Shown: positions 8,888 to 18,347 of the stretch, in pieces
How the letters are laid out: each line of letters opens with the position of its first letter
Numbering within the stretch: the first letter of the stretch is position 1
Assembly (NCBI GenBank): GCA_018266255.1
Contig: JAFEAT010000011.1
Location: forward strand, 227,003-291,002
DNA from: Cyanobacteria bacterium SZAS-4
GTDB lineage: Bacteria; Cyanobacteriota; Vampirovibrionia; Obscuribacterales; Obscuribacteraceae
Length of the DNA stretch: 64,000 nucleotides
Direction of reading: 5' to 3'
Notes under the pieces: model-generated
What the model was told of the DNA's origin: nothing
What the model saw: only the letters and a program-made list of their open reading frames with translations
The model's database searches: none
Translations under genes and position numbers: made by a program

Positions 8888-10321
8888 CTATTGGTGCGGT
8901 TGATATGTTTGTCGATACGATTGAGACGAGACGATGGCGTAGTTATCACCAGCTACTCCAGTAGCTGTGTTGTAGTTGTAGTTAGCTAACCAGTCACCGG
9001 CTTGACCTGTCATTGGACCCCATTCTGTCTGAATTGTGGTCGGAGCTTCTAGTCGAATCATGTGCACTGGAGCTGCGGCAGTATTGGTGAAGCCGGTGAT
9101 GTCTCCATTCGATGCAGCTAGCTGTTCCGGTGTGATCAGATATTTGGATGTGATGTCTTTCACTGATGGAGTCCATCGGTTCATGATGCCATTCTCGACG
9201 TTTGGGGTGCCGTCAGCATTTAACCTTGTGGCGATCCAATTTCCTTCTGGCACCTGAATACCAGCTGGATTTTCGATCGTTGGAATTGTTTGTCCTCCTG
9301 GTCCGACTCTCTCGAAACGCACTTGGTAGAGTTGTTTTACTGAGGGAACAATTTGACCTTGTTCTCCAGCTGTTTGGAACAACGATTGGCTGCGTGCAAC
9401 GGATTCATTGATTGCGACTTGCTCTGGTGTCAGAGGAACTCGTTCCGCGGCGGCCACTGAGCCTTCAGCAGTTGCTTCTGCGGTGGCAGCGGTGGCGCCT
9501 TCAGCTCCCGCTGTGACTGTTCCTGCTTCGGCACCAGCGGCTGCTGTTCCTGCTTCGGCACCAACGGCTCCAGTCCCGCCGACGGGACGCAAAATGGTTA
9601 TGCCATTCGATTCAACTGCTTCGTAGCGTCCGCTTCGAACTGCATTGACCAGAACATCGGTCACTGTCCCACCTTCGGCTGCAGAAGCTGTGCTGGCTGC
9701 GCCGGCACTAGCTGCTTCGGTGATTGCACCAGCGAGCGGTGCTGCCCCAAGTGAGCCGATGACACCAGCGCCAATTAGAACACCTCCAGCACCGACGCCT
9801 TGCAGGTCACGATGTGCGGCAGCCACTTCAGCTGCTGTGTGGTCTTGGGTGTTAGAGACCACGTCTGCGCTATGCACCCATCCGCCAACGTGAGTGGCGA
9901 GCTGGTAGGCACCATATCCCGCCCCTGCAACGGCAGCCGCGATAGCAATTTCTGGTGCTGCTAGAACAGCTACCGTGCCGACGGCCAAACCGGTCAGAGC
10001 CGAACCGATAACCTGACCGGGATGATGAACAATCTCATCTACTGCGCCTCTTGCGAGATCAGTCGCGACGGCTTCAGCGCCGTGGACCCAATGCATGAAA
10101 CCACTTTCTTGAGGAGCGGCAGGCGTGTCATGTCCGACGATCTGGGTGTCAGGAAGAACATTCGACTGTACCATCCGTGCGGAATCAGCTGCGGTTGTGG
10201 TTCTTTGATCTGCACCACTATGGGTGGTGCCGCGCTGCTCGGCGAGAATCCTCTGCGATCCATCAGTTGGTGTTGTCCGTGTGTCGGCTTCACGTATACG
10301 GATTTGCTCTGCTGCAACCAT
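8888..10321 (-). CDS. Ala/Gly-rich protein with PGDYG-like C-terminus
   Basis: Not a family I can name firmly. Residues 1-75 are polar and disordered. Residues 85-215 contain long Ala/Gly/Val stretches that could insert in or lie along a membrane. Residues 245-290 are a low-complexity Gly-Ala-Glu repeat (units of about AEAGTAAAG). The last 160 residues hold two stretches of the form 'G-x-W-(I/L)-A ... W/Y', the second ending GDWLANYN and SYRQTY. These recall the PGDYG-type module in which 'GDY/W' is followed by 'F-x-x-TY'. That resemblance is weak and by eye. Confidence 0.6.
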   Translation of the reverse strand: MVAAEQIRIREADTRTTPTDGSQRILAEQRGTTHSGADQRTTTAADSARMVQSNVLPDTQIVGHDTPAAPQESGFMHWVHGAEAVATDLARGAVDEIVHHPGQVIGSALTGLAVGTVAVLAAPEIAIAAAVAGAGYGAYQLATHVGGWVHSADVVSNTQDHTAAEVAAAHRDLQGVGAGGVLIGAGVIGSLGAAPLAGAITEAASAGAASTASAAEGGTVTDVLVNAVRSGRYEAVESNGITILRPVGGTGAVGAEAGTAAAGAEAGTVTAGAEGATAATAEATAEGSVAAAERVPLTPEQVAINESVARSQSLFQTAGEQGQIVPSVKQLYQVRFERVGPGGQTIPTIENPAGIQVPEGNWIATRLNADGTPNVENGIMNRWTPSVKDITSKYLITPEQLAASNGDITGFTNTAAAPVHMIRLEAPTTIQTEWGPMTGQAGDWLANYNYNTATGVAGDNYAIVSSQSYRQTYQPHQ

Positions 10322-10584
10322 TGCGCTCTCCTTGGATTGAAACGCGTTAAACCGTCACAGGCAAATTGATGCTGTGTTTGATTTACGTGTCTATAGAGTT
10401 GTTCTAGTAACTAGTTCCGCTGCGTGGATTGAAATTTCATTGCCCACACTGCTTGATTAACATAGTATGTTCGAGTCGTGACGATGGAATGTCATCTCCG
10501 TGGCACGATTGTGTCATGGCTGTAAAGGAAATCCTGGCAGCATGGTCATCAATGTGTCACAACGAATCCGGCGTGAGTGCGCAG
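10322..10584. other. Intergenic region, probable promoter of the 477-residue protein
   Basis: 263 bases separate the start of the Ala/Gly-rich gene from the end of the response regulator gene upstream of it. I see no open frame worth calling and no strong hairpin. Three GTCAT(C/G) words occur (10491, 10513, 10545), but their spacing is only partly regular. Confidence 0.4.
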
Positions 10585-11265
10585 TTACTTTGAGTTGAAT
10601 CTGTAGCCTGCGCCGTGCACCGTTTCAACCACGGTGTCTTCGATGCCTGCTGCTTCGAGTTTTTGACGCAAGCGTTTCAACGTGCTGCGAAACGCATCGG
10701 TAGATGGATCAGCTTCCGTACTCCAGACTCGAATCATGATTGCTTCAGCGGTAAAAACTCTATCTGGATTGCGCATGAAAAACTCGAGTAAGCTGAACTC
10801 TTTTGGCAAAAGCGGAACGTCTTTGCCGTTGTGCGTCATGCGCATCTGATCTGGAATCAAAACGATATTTTTTGCTTCCAATTGATTCGACGAAAGATTC
10901 GACGATCTGCGCAGCTGGGCTCTGATTCTTGCTGACAATTCCTTGAGTGAGTACGGCTTAGTTAAATAGTCATCCGCGCCGCCGTCTAAGCCTTCTTCTT
11001 TATCATTGATGTTCGACTTACCGGTCAACATAATTACCGGTGTTGTGAATCCCTTGGCGCGAAATTCTTTCAACACCTCATAACCCGATATGCCGCCCGG
11101 CAAATCCCAGTCAAGCAAAACGACATCATATTCCCGCATCAACAGATGTTCCAGGCCATCTTCGCCGGTCAGCGCGTGATCGATATTGTGGCGTTCAGCC
11201 GCCAACCAGTGCACCACCATTTCGGCGGCTGCTTTGTCATCTTCAACTATTAGTATTTTTGCCAC
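10585..11265 (-). CDS. OmpR-family response regulator
   Basis: A receiver domain (acidic pocket EDD at residues 8-10, phosphorylated Asp52 in LLDWDLPG, conserved Lys in YLTKP) is followed by an OmpR/PhoB winged helix ending in a typical TVHGAGYRF wing. 226 residues, normal length. I choose GTG 11265 because the protein then begins MAKILIVEDD and a GAGAG lies upstream; a TTG at 11313 would add 16 polar residues. It follows the histidine kinase gene at 11347 by 81 bases on the same strand, so the two form a two-component pair. It is a close paralogue of the regulator at 26597. Confidence 0.92.
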   Translation of the reverse strand: MAKILIVEDDKAAAEMVVHWLAAERHNIDHALTGEDGLEHLLMREYDVVLLDWDLPGGISGYEVLKEFRAKGFTTPVIMLTGKSNINDKEEGLDGGADDYLTKPYSLKELSARIRAQLRRSSNLSSNQLEAKNIVLIPDQMRMTHNGKDVPLLPKEFSLLEFFMRNPDRVFTAEAIMIRVWSTEADPSTDAFRSTLKRLRQKLEAAGIEDTVVETVHGAGYRFNSK

Positions 11266-11346
11266 TGTGCTCTCAGATTGATTTTTTGGAAAGGCGGATA
11301 CCGGTTGCGCCAATTTCGAAAATGGATCTTGGATCTATTCTCTCAT

Positions 11347-12816
11347 CTAAACTGGTCGCCATATCGGCAAACTTATAATAAACGTACTTCCCGTTTTTCC
11401 GTCGCTTTCCACTCGAATCGAGCCTTTGTGCATTTCGATCAATTCTTTTGCGATAGGCAGTCCCAGACCGGTCCCAGATATAGCCTCTGTCGCCGCGATG
11501 CGGTGAAACCGTTCAAAAATAAGCTTCATTTCTGATTCGGCGATTCCTGGACCTTGATCGCTCACTGAAACTTCAACTATTCGGTTGTCGAGCGCTGTCG
11601 TGCTGACCGAAACCGTGGAATTGTCAGGACTATATTTAATGGCGTTTGAAAGGATATTGACAAATATCTCTTGCAGCCAGAACTCATCTCCGCTGACGTC
11701 ACAAGCTTCGTCCGTGAACTTGGTATTCAAGGAGATATTCTTCGCCTCAGCAAACACGCTGATTGAATCGATGCTCTTTTGAAGTATCGGCACAATTTCT
11801 ACCAAGCTTTCCTTTAGAACTATTTTTCCTGTGCGTAATTTTTCCAGTTGCATAACGCTGTCGATCAAACCGACCATATGTTCCGATGCTTTTTCTGTCG
11901 TCTTAAGCAAGCGTGTACCCTGGTCGTTCAGTTCTCCGAGCAAACCGGCGTCGAGCATTTCCAAATAACTTCGCACTGACTGTAGTGGCGCTTTCAAATC
12001 GTGAGTAATCATTGCCGTAACTTCTTGACGCAATTTTTTTGCCGCTTCAATCAAGTCAGCCGCGTAATGCAAGTGACTATCAAGTTCTGCAACTTCGTCA
12101 GTGCCACCAATTGGTGGGAGTAGCGGCTCACCTTTGGCAAGGTTATCAGCGTTTTCTCCGACAAGTGACAGCCGAACTGCGAGATGTTTGCTGAACATTG
12201 CTGCTCCAAATAGAGCGAACATGACGCTGAAACCGAGTGCGAGTTTCAAAAGCAATCGAATATTTTCTCGGAGTTTAGGGCTGGTAATTTCGTTTGATTC
12301 AAGAGCTGGCATTTGACCGAGTTCCAGCAGACCGTGACTGAGGCTCTCATGGAAATCGGCATTTATCTTCTTTCGATACCAACGAAAGACTTGTTCCATT
12401 TTGCCTTCAGGTGCATTTCCTGCATCTCGACCCATGTTCATTAGATCGTCTTTGGCTTGGTGCAGACTTTGAGCACAAACTTCTACTTTCTGGTAAAGCT
12501 CTGGGTCATCTTTCGCTAATTCTTTGACTTCGTTCAAGCGTTGTAGCATGGTTGCTATTTGCTGCTTGACGGCTTTCGTCCTGCCGAAGACAGTCAGATT
12601 CTCATTGTCTTTCGTGAATTCAAATGAGTCAGTAATCTTGAGCACGTCGTGCACTAAGCCATTGATGTCATCAGTGATTTTCTTATTGCGGCTGATTCGT
12701 TGCGCCTCATGCTCGATTTGATCTTGCATGTGTAGCAACACACCGAAGATGGAAATTTCAAAGCACAATGGAATGCTAACGAGCAGCAACCCTTTGTGTA
12801 ACAGTGTCAATTTCAT
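11347..12816 (-). CDS. Two-TM sensor histidine kinase
   Basis: TM1 at residues 8-29, a helical periplasmic sensor region at 30-185, TM2 at 187-207, a HAMP ending in GGTDEVAELD, then HisKA with the phospho-accepting His272 in MITHDLKAP and a HATPase domain with N box (NILSNAIKYSP), DQGPGI and GTGLGL. There is no PAS domain. The kinase is complete. It is transcribed with the response regulator downstream and lies 93 bases downstream of the RND pump gene, so all three could be one operon and the pair may sense a stress linked to the pump. Confidence 0.92.
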   Translation of the reverse strand: MKLTLLHKGLLLVSIPLCFEISIFGVLLHMQDQIEHEAQRISRNKKITDDINGLVHDVLKITDSFEFTKDNENLTVFGRTKAVKQQIATMLQRLNEVKELAKDDPELYQKVEVCAQSLHQAKDDLMNMGRDAGNAPEGKMEQVFRWYRKKINADFHESLSHGLLELGQMPALESNEITSPKLRENIRLLLKLALGFSVMFALFGAAMFSKHLAVRLSLVGENADNLAKGEPLLPPIGGTDEVAELDSHLHYAADLIEAAKKLRQEVTAMITHDLKAPLQSVRSYLEMLDAGLLGELNDQGTRLLKTTEKASEHMVGLIDSVMQLEKLRTGKIVLKESLVEIVPILQKSIDSISVFAEAKNISLNTKFTDEACDVSGDEFWLQEIFVNILSNAIKYSPDNSTVSVSTTALDNRIVEVSVSDQGPGIAESEMKLIFERFHRIAATEAISGTGLGLPIAKELIEMHKGSIRVESDGKTGSTFIISLPIWRPV

Positions 12817-12909
12817 GGTAGGTATGACAGCAGGTCAGTATTGGCCGTGGTCCCAGCCTATTATACTGATCGACCGGCCTGACGTGTTGACAAGCGCTGG
12901 AAGCGCGCT

Positions 12910-15900
12910 CTAGCTTGATAGGTGTCCCGCTGTTTGAGTGGCTACTGCCGCTTCAGATTCTGCTTGTGATTGCGCTTCTATTTCTGCTTCTGCGTCTAAT
13001 TCTGGGTCCGTTTTTTTAGGACGCCCCGTCTTTTGATTGATCAGTCGATACACCGCCGGCAATACCAGCAATGTCAGCAGCGTTGCAGAAATGATTCCAC
13101 CTAATACTACCAGCGCTAATGGTCGTTGTACTTCCGCACCGGTGCCAGGACTGACGATCTTTGGAATCAGACCGACGGCGGCCACCATCGCCGTCATCAT
13201 TACTGGACGAAGGCGAACTGTCGCTCCTTCACGCACAGCTTCGTCGAGTGATGTGCCGCGTTCTTGCAGCTGCATGATGTAGCTGATCAGAATAACGCCG
13301 TTTTGCACCGCCACCCCAAAGAGCGCGATGAAGCCGATGATGGCAGGCACCGAGAGAGTTTCGTGTGAAAGATATAGTGCGACGATGCCACCAATCATGG
13401 CGAATGGAACGTTCAACATAATCAATCCAGCATTTCGCAATGAATTGAACGATGCAAACAACAAGAGGAAAATAAGCAGTAGAACGCAAGGCACCACAAT
13501 TGATAATTTTGCCATGGCTCTTTGCTGATTTTCGAACTGACCACTCCAAACAAGTTTGTAACCTCTAGGAATTTTGACATTCTTCGCTACGCGTTCTTGT
13601 GCTTCGGCGACAAATCCGCCCAAGTCTCGTCCGCGAACATTGGCTAGAACAGCAGTTCTTCGTTGTCCATTTTCTCGATTGACAGCGACATAACCATTGT
13701 CGATGTGTATTTTTGCAATTTGGGATAATTTGATGTGTGCACCGGTAGGTGCAATCAAGAAGATATCTCCGATTTGCTCGGGTGTGCTGCGATAATTTTC
13801 ATGGAATCGAATTAGCACATCGAATCTCATGGTGCCTTCAATCACCTCAGTGACAGCTTGTCCGGCGAGAGCAGCGCGAATGATAGTCTGTACATCCGCG
13901 ACGTCTAGTCCCAATCGAGCTATTTTGCCACGATCGATCTCGATTTTTAATTGCGGCAGACCCAAGAGCTGTTCTCGCTGCATATCGACCGCACCGCGCA
14001 CTTTACTTACTTCATGCAAAATGTTTTCGGCGACAGAGTCGAGCGTTTTCACATCTGGCCCGAATACTTTGATGCCGAGGTCAGCTCGAATTCCTGCTAC
14101 CAGGTCGTCGATCATGTCAGCAATCGGCTGTGAAAAACTGAACATCAAGCCTGGAATCTCGTCGATCTTATCTGCCATGAGGTCAACCAGTTGTTCTTTG
14201 CTCTTGGTTGTTGTCCACTCACTTTTCGGTTTCAGACCAACGTAGATGTCGGTCGATTCGACCCCTTCCAAACCTGGCCCCGTACCGGAGCGACCTGTTC
14301 TGCCGACGACAGTGGTTACTTCCGGAAACTTCTTCAGTATCTTTTCTACGATGTTGCAGACTCGTGCAGTTTCGGTATGGGCAGTGCTTGCATGCAACTT
14401 TGTGCGCAAAAGAATTGGACCTTCGTCGAGCGAAGGAATGAATTCTGAACCGAGAAAAGGCACCAAACAGAAGCTTGCAATCAGAGCAACAACGGCAACC
14501 AGCATTGTCTTCTTGGGATTCAGAATTGCCGAGTTAAGTGCTGGTTTGTAGACCTTAGTGATCCAATTGACCACATAGTTTTCACGCTCCTTCAGCGGTT
14601 TCTGCATGAAGTAATAACACAGCACTGGAATCACAGTGAGTGCTACAACAAGCGAACCGATCAACGCATAGATGAAGGTGAGAGCGAGTGGGTGGAACAT
14701 CTTTCCTTCCACGCCTTCCAGCGTGAATAGAGGCAAATAGACCACCATAATAATGCCGATGGCGAAAACGATTGGTCGTCCAACTTCGTGCGCAGAGAAT
14801 CGAATCGTTTCCAAAACCTGTTCTTTCGTGCGCTTGTCTCGATGGTGCGACAAGTTTCTGAAGATGTTTTCGACCATGACGACGCCTGCGTCAACGATAA
14901 CTCCAAAATCCACCGCGCCCAGCGTCATGAGATTGGCGCTCAACCCTGAGAATTTCATCAGAATAAAGCTGAAGAGCATTGACAAGGGAATGATGACAGC
15001 AACGATCAAGGCGCTAGGAATGTGCAGCAGAACGGCTGTAAGAATGATGATTACCAGACCGCCGCTGAAGAACAGAATTTCTTTGACTGTCTCGATTGTT
15101 TTATCGACCAGTTCGGTCTGATCGTAGTACGGAACGATTTTCACATCAGGCGGTAATTCGCTCTGGATTTCTTCGACCTTTTCTTTTACTTTCGCGACAA
15201 CTTCTTTTGTGTTTGCACCCTTGCGCGTCATTACCATTGCGGTGATCGATTCGCCGTTGCCGTCTTTGGTCGCCGAACCTCGTCTGAAACCTTCGCCGAC
15301 GACTATTTCTGCAACCTGTTTTAGTTTGACGGGCGTTCCATTAATCGTTTTGAGGACGATAGATTGGATGTCCTCGATGCTCTCGAGGCGGCCGATTCCT
15401 CTGATAATTACTTCCTGTCCAGCTTTTTCGATAAAGTTACCACCAGCATTTTCGTTGTTGGCATTAACCGCTTTGATCAGATCCGTCAGGTTGAGTCCAT
15501 AACTGTGCAGATCTTGCGGGCGCACGATGATGTGATACTGCTTGACGAAGCCCCCATAGGTGGCAACGTTGGCGACGCCGGGTACAGCCCTGAGCTTCCT
15601 TGCTACATCCCAATCCTGGATAGTGCGCAGGTCGGTAAAATTGCGTTTATCGCTTTCCAGGCAATACATATAGACGTTGCTGAAACTGGAGACGACAGGT
15701 CCAAGTTGTGGTGTTGGACACTCGGCTGGCAGCGACGAAGACATCTGTAGAAGTCGTTGCTGCACCAGCTGCCTGGCGAAGTAAACATCGGTCGAATCGT
15801 CGAATATGGCGGTTATGACCGACAATCCGAAGCTAGAATTGGAGCGGATTTTTTCGATGTGCGGCAATCCATTCAAAGCATTTTCGATTGGATACGTGAT

Positions 15901-16092
15901 CAGCGTTTCCACTTCTTCCGTTGCCATGCTCTGCGGCTCAGTAATGATCTGAACCTGAACATTGCTCACGTCAGGAAACGAATCGGCTGATAAATTCAGC
16001 ACAGACCAGACACCCAGACCCGACATTACAACCGCTGCTGCAAGTGTAACGACGCGCTGGTTCAGCGCGAAACTGATAATTTTGTTGATCAT
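12910..16092 (-). CDS. HME-RND efflux pump, CusA/CzcA type
   Basis: About 1060 residues with the RND pattern: a first TM near the N-terminus, a large periplasmic loop, a block of six helices, a second loop and six more helices. The TM4 motif DFGVIVDAGVVMVEN is the heavy-metal-efflux (CzcA/CusA) version, not the multidrug (AcrB) one. Family members export divalent or monovalent metal ions across both membranes with a periplasmic adaptor and an outer-membrane channel. Neither partner is encoded nearby. ATG 16092 has GGAG five bases upstream; an in-frame ATG at 16104 would include that site in the coding region. The metal cannot be told from sequence. Confidence 0.93.
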   Translation of the reverse strand: MINKIISFALNQRVVTLAAAVVMSGLGVWSVLNLSADSFPDVSNVQVQIITEPQSMATEEVETLITYPIENALNGLPHIEKIRSNSSFGLSVITAIFDDSTDVYFARQLVQQRLLQMSSSLPAECPTPQLGPVVSSFSNVYMYCLESDKRNFTDLRTIQDWDVARKLRAVPGVANVATYGGFVKQYHIIVRPQDLHSYGLNLTDLIKAVNANNENAGGNFIEKAGQEVIIRGIGRLESIEDIQSIVLKTINGTPVKLKQVAEIVVGEGFRRGSATKDGNGESITAMVMTRKGANTKEVVAKVKEKVEEIQSELPPDVKIVPYYDQTELVDKTIETVKEILFFSGGLVIIILTAVLLHIPSALIVAVIIPLSMLFSFILMKFSGLSANLMTLGAVDFGVIVDAGVVMVENIFRNLSHHRDKRTKEQVLETIRFSAHEVGRPIVFAIGIIMVVYLPLFTLEGVEGKMFHPLALTFIYALIGSLVVALTVIPVLCYYFMQKPLKERENYVVNWITKVYKPALNSAILNPKKTMLVAVVALIASFCLVPFLGSEFIPSLDEGPILLRTKLHASTAHTETARVCNIVEKILKKFPEVTTVVGRTGRSGTGPGLEGVESTDIYVGLKPKSEWTTTKSKEQLVDLMADKIDEIPGLMFSFSQPIADMIDDLVAGIRADLGIKVFGPDVKTLDSVAENILHEVSKVRGAVDMQREQLLGLPQLKIEIDRGKIARLGLDVADVQTIIRAALAGQAVTEVIEGTMRFDVLIRFHENYRSTPEQIGDIFLIAPTGAHIKLSQIAKIHIDNGYVAVNRENGQRRTAVLANVRGRDLGGFVAEAQERVAKNVKIPRGYKLVWSGQFENQQRAMAKLSIVVPCVLLLIFLLLFASFNSLRNAGLIMLNVPFAMIGGIVALYLSHETLSVPAIIGFIALFGVAVQNGVILISYIMQLQERGTSLDEAVREGATVRLRPVMMTAMVAAVGLIPKIVSPGTGAEVQRPLALVVLGGIISATLLTLLVLPAVYRLINQKTGRPKKTDPELDAEAEIEAQSQAESEAAVATQTAGHLSS

Positions 16093-16194
16093 ATGACTCC
16101 ACAATCACTCATTCGTTCAACGAATTCTCGCTGGCGAATGTTACTCCAATCAGCCGAGGCGAGTTGGAGAAACTAACGAAAAATGACGTGCGGT

Positions 16195-16527
16195 TTAAAT
16201 CAGTAATACCCTGTTTGACAGCCAAATATTGTTTTCATGCGGGCTAACAAGTTGTGCAATCTTGACGAGCGTTGGTGGCGGAAAGTATGAGACAACGACA
16301 GCGCGGAGGAAATTTTGCACGACTGTCGGATATTTTGGATCTGTTCGTCCTTCCTTGCGAACCGCCAGAAACGGGTCGACTGTGACGATGTGTTCCACAT
16401 TCCAATCGCCTTCGATGGCAATTGTCTCTAAGTTTGAGATCGTCTGCAGCGCCGCCGTAATCGATAGCACCTGTGCTACCAGAAACAGCACCACCGGCAA
16501 GATGGAAAATAACTTACGTCTATACAT
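16195..16527 (-). CDS. Small membrane-anchored or secreted protein, unknown
   Basis: 110 residues beginning MYRRK with a hydrophobic segment at residues 7-28, either an uncleaved anchor or a signal peptide, followed by a soluble domain of about 80 residues that I do not recognise. The frame extends upstream to 16578, but those residues are charged and the hydrophobic start fits ATG 16527 better. It lies 102 bases upstream of the RND start on the same strand, so it may be a periplasmic accessory of the pump, but it lacks the size and coiled coil of a CusB-type adaptor. Confidence 0.55.
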   Translation of the reverse strand: MYRRKLFSILPVVLFLVAQVLSITAALQTISNLETIAIEGDWNVEHIVTVDPFLAVRKEGRTDPKYPTVVQNFLRAVVVSYFPPPTLVKIAQLVSPHENNIWLSNRVLLI

Positions 16528-16640
16528 GGACCATAGTGTAAAGGCTTCACCTTTCAGTTTCCTGTCAAGGTGCGTCAAACCCCCAAGCGGTGGCCCAAGC
16601 AGGACTGCGCCAACGGTCCATTCCTTGACCTGGCTGGAGG

Positions 16641-17606
16641 TTAGCTGGCCATGCCTCGACCAGGATCTATGGCGTGCCCGTGCCGACGCACCTGCCGGAG
16701 CGCGTATGCATTCACCTCTTCAATGGCAGATTGATACTGCGAACTCGAATCATGCGAGAAGGTATCTCTTAACCCCGAAGGCTTTTTTGAGTAGCGAACG
16801 AGAGCAGCGACTTCGCTGTGACCTTGACCAATCTCTTCAGTCGAGTTGATCCATTCTTCTCGATCGATTTCGCTGTCATCTACTCCGGTCAGGCTGAAAG
16901 TCAAATTGTAGATTTCCTGCAAAGACAAAACTGGTAGCATGTAAGCTGAGGTTGTAGCTCCTTGCTTCGCAGAAACAGCTTTAGCAGCAGTCTCGAATCG
17001 ATTGTCTTTGCACCATCCTTTTTCGTACGAGAAAATGCCGATGATTTTTCCACCGAAGAAGTAAACAACAGCGCTTGTGTTTTTTTCGTTGTCGCGAACT
17101 ACGAAACATCCAGGCGCTTTTTGTGAGTTGATTTGCTCGCTCGATTTGTTGAAAAAGTCTTGTACTGGAGCGCTTTTCGGTTGGTCCTTATGATGACCTT
17201 CGAAAAATGCAGCAGCCGCTAACGCTGTTTCCTCGCTTAGTGAATGTACTGAAAACTCTGCTTGCTGTTGCAGCAAATCTATTTGCGCGCGAGCAAATGC
17301 CGCCTCACCAAAGATGTATCCTTTCACTCCGCGCTTGCCGTAAACGCAGGAGAGTACTCTGCCTCTGAAGAGGATCAACGTCGCTCTCGACTTTTGTTTG
17401 CTGCTGGAAATTTTGATGCAGCATGTGCTTTTGTTTGCAGCAAGCGAACAGAAAACAGCATGCTGATTGAAGTTTCTAGATTGAATCGTCATGCCGACTG
17501 ACATATCAGCTGCCGGTGTTAAAACCGCGTCGGCTCTGCCGCTGAACTTCTGTCTTTTGAATGATCCGCGTCTTTTGAAGTCGTTTCGGTTCTGAAATCC
17601 AAACAT
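16641..17606 (-). CDS. Protein with two DUF4388-like repeats
   Basis: 321 residues in two related halves. Each has a strand pattern ending 'F-(R/G)-G-(R/K)-(V/I)-(L/I)-(S/G)', then a helix and an Ala-rich segment: residues 65-135 and 165-240. That 'LFRGRVLSCVYG' type of turn is what PATAN/DUF4388 domains show, and such domains occur in cyanobacterial and deltaproteobacterial signalling proteins. The match is by eye and tentative. No membrane segment is seen. The N-terminus is basic and Phe/Arg-rich. ATG 17606. Confidence 0.55.
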   Translation of the reverse strand: MFGFQNRNDFKRRGSFKRQKFSGRADAVLTPAADMSVGMTIQSRNFNQHAVFCSLAANKSTCCIKISSSKQKSRATLILFRGRVLSCVYGKRGVKGYIFGEAAFARAQIDLLQQQAEFSVHSLSEETALAAAAFFEGHHKDQPKSAPVQDFFNKSSEQINSQKAPGCFVVRDNEKNTSAVVYFFGGKIIGIFSYEKGWCKDNRFETAAKAVSAKQGATTSAYMLPVLSLQEIYNLTFSLTGVDDSEIDREEWINSTEEIGQGHSEVAALVRYSKKPSGLRDTFSHDSSSQYQSAIEEVNAYALRQVRRHGHAIDPGRGMAS

Positions 17607-17787
17607 AATGCACCCCGCAGTTAGCGTTGCAGTTGAGTAAGACCGGTTTTGACGACAGCTAGTAAAAGTGGGGTTGCTATCGCTTGAATTCCATTAAACC
17701 TGCCAATTGTGACTTTTTAGAACCCTCCCCGCGATTCCGGTGGGATAATGTCTGGACAGTCGGAATCGCACCTGAAGGCGGATTAAA

Positions 17788-18213
17788 ATGAACAGTTGGG
17801 TAATCTCTGCGTTCGTCTCTATGTTTTTCGCTGGATGCACTTCTGTTATCGCGAAGAAAGGCTTGGAAGGAATCTCTGGTGATCTTGGTCTAACAGTTCG
17901 AACGTGTTTTGTTTTTGTTTTTACTCTTGTCTTTGCATCGTTCGTGGTGCCAATGAAAGATTGGTCAGCGCTCAAGAGTTCCAATTGGATTTGGCTTGGC
18001 GCCTCAGCGGTGACAACTACGCTTTCGTGGATCTTTTATTATCGCGCGCTGAAATTGGGCGATGTTGCAACTGTTGCGTTAATCGACAAAGGAAGCGTTA
18101 TCGTTGCGGTCATCCTCGCTGCAATCGTCTTCCACGAAAGTCTAAGCTTGAGCAAATGCTTGGGCGCTGGACTAATTGTCGCTGGGCTCGTAGTTATTTC
18201 TAAATGGCCTTAG
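17788..18213 (+). CDS. EamA-type single-domain membrane transporter
   Basis: 141 residues with five hydrophobic helices and the EamA features GLEGIS after the first helix and ALIDKGSVIVAV before the fourth. It corresponds to one half of a usual ten-helix DMT transporter, a short form known in bacteria, which should work as a homodimer. It belongs to the drug/metabolite transporter superfamily; the substrate is unknown. Start ATG 17788. Confidence 0.8.
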   Translation: MNSWVISAFVSMFFAGCTSVIAKKGLEGISGDLGLTVRTCFVFVFTLVFASFVVPMKDWSALKSSNWIWLGASAVTTTLSWIFYYRALKLGDVATVALIDKGSVIVAVILAAIVFHESLSLSKCLGAGLIVAGLVVISKWP

Positions 18214-18347
18214 TTCCGGGGACCAGATATTTGCCCACAGCCGCTGGCTATCGACAATTTTATCGTCGGGCAATTCTGGCTGTCGGCAGAATTGCATTTG
18301 TTGGATGGCATCGAGTGCGTTTGAAGCGAGACTCGATGGTCTGACAG

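Noticed and set aside
9408..9893. Plus-strand Ala/Val/Pro-rich open frames
   Set aside because: They are shadows of the Gly/Ala/Glu repeats in the minus-strand 477-residue protein.
10491..10561. GTCATC/GTCATG/GTCATC/GTCACA words that might be a third PHO-box-like array
   Set aside because: Steps are 22, 32 and 11 bp, so the phase breaks, and the next gene on the plus strand is far away.
13829..14245. Plus-strand frames inside the RND gene
   Set aside because: The RND frame is complete on the other strand with all family motifs; the antisense frames are Ser/Thr/Arg-rich.
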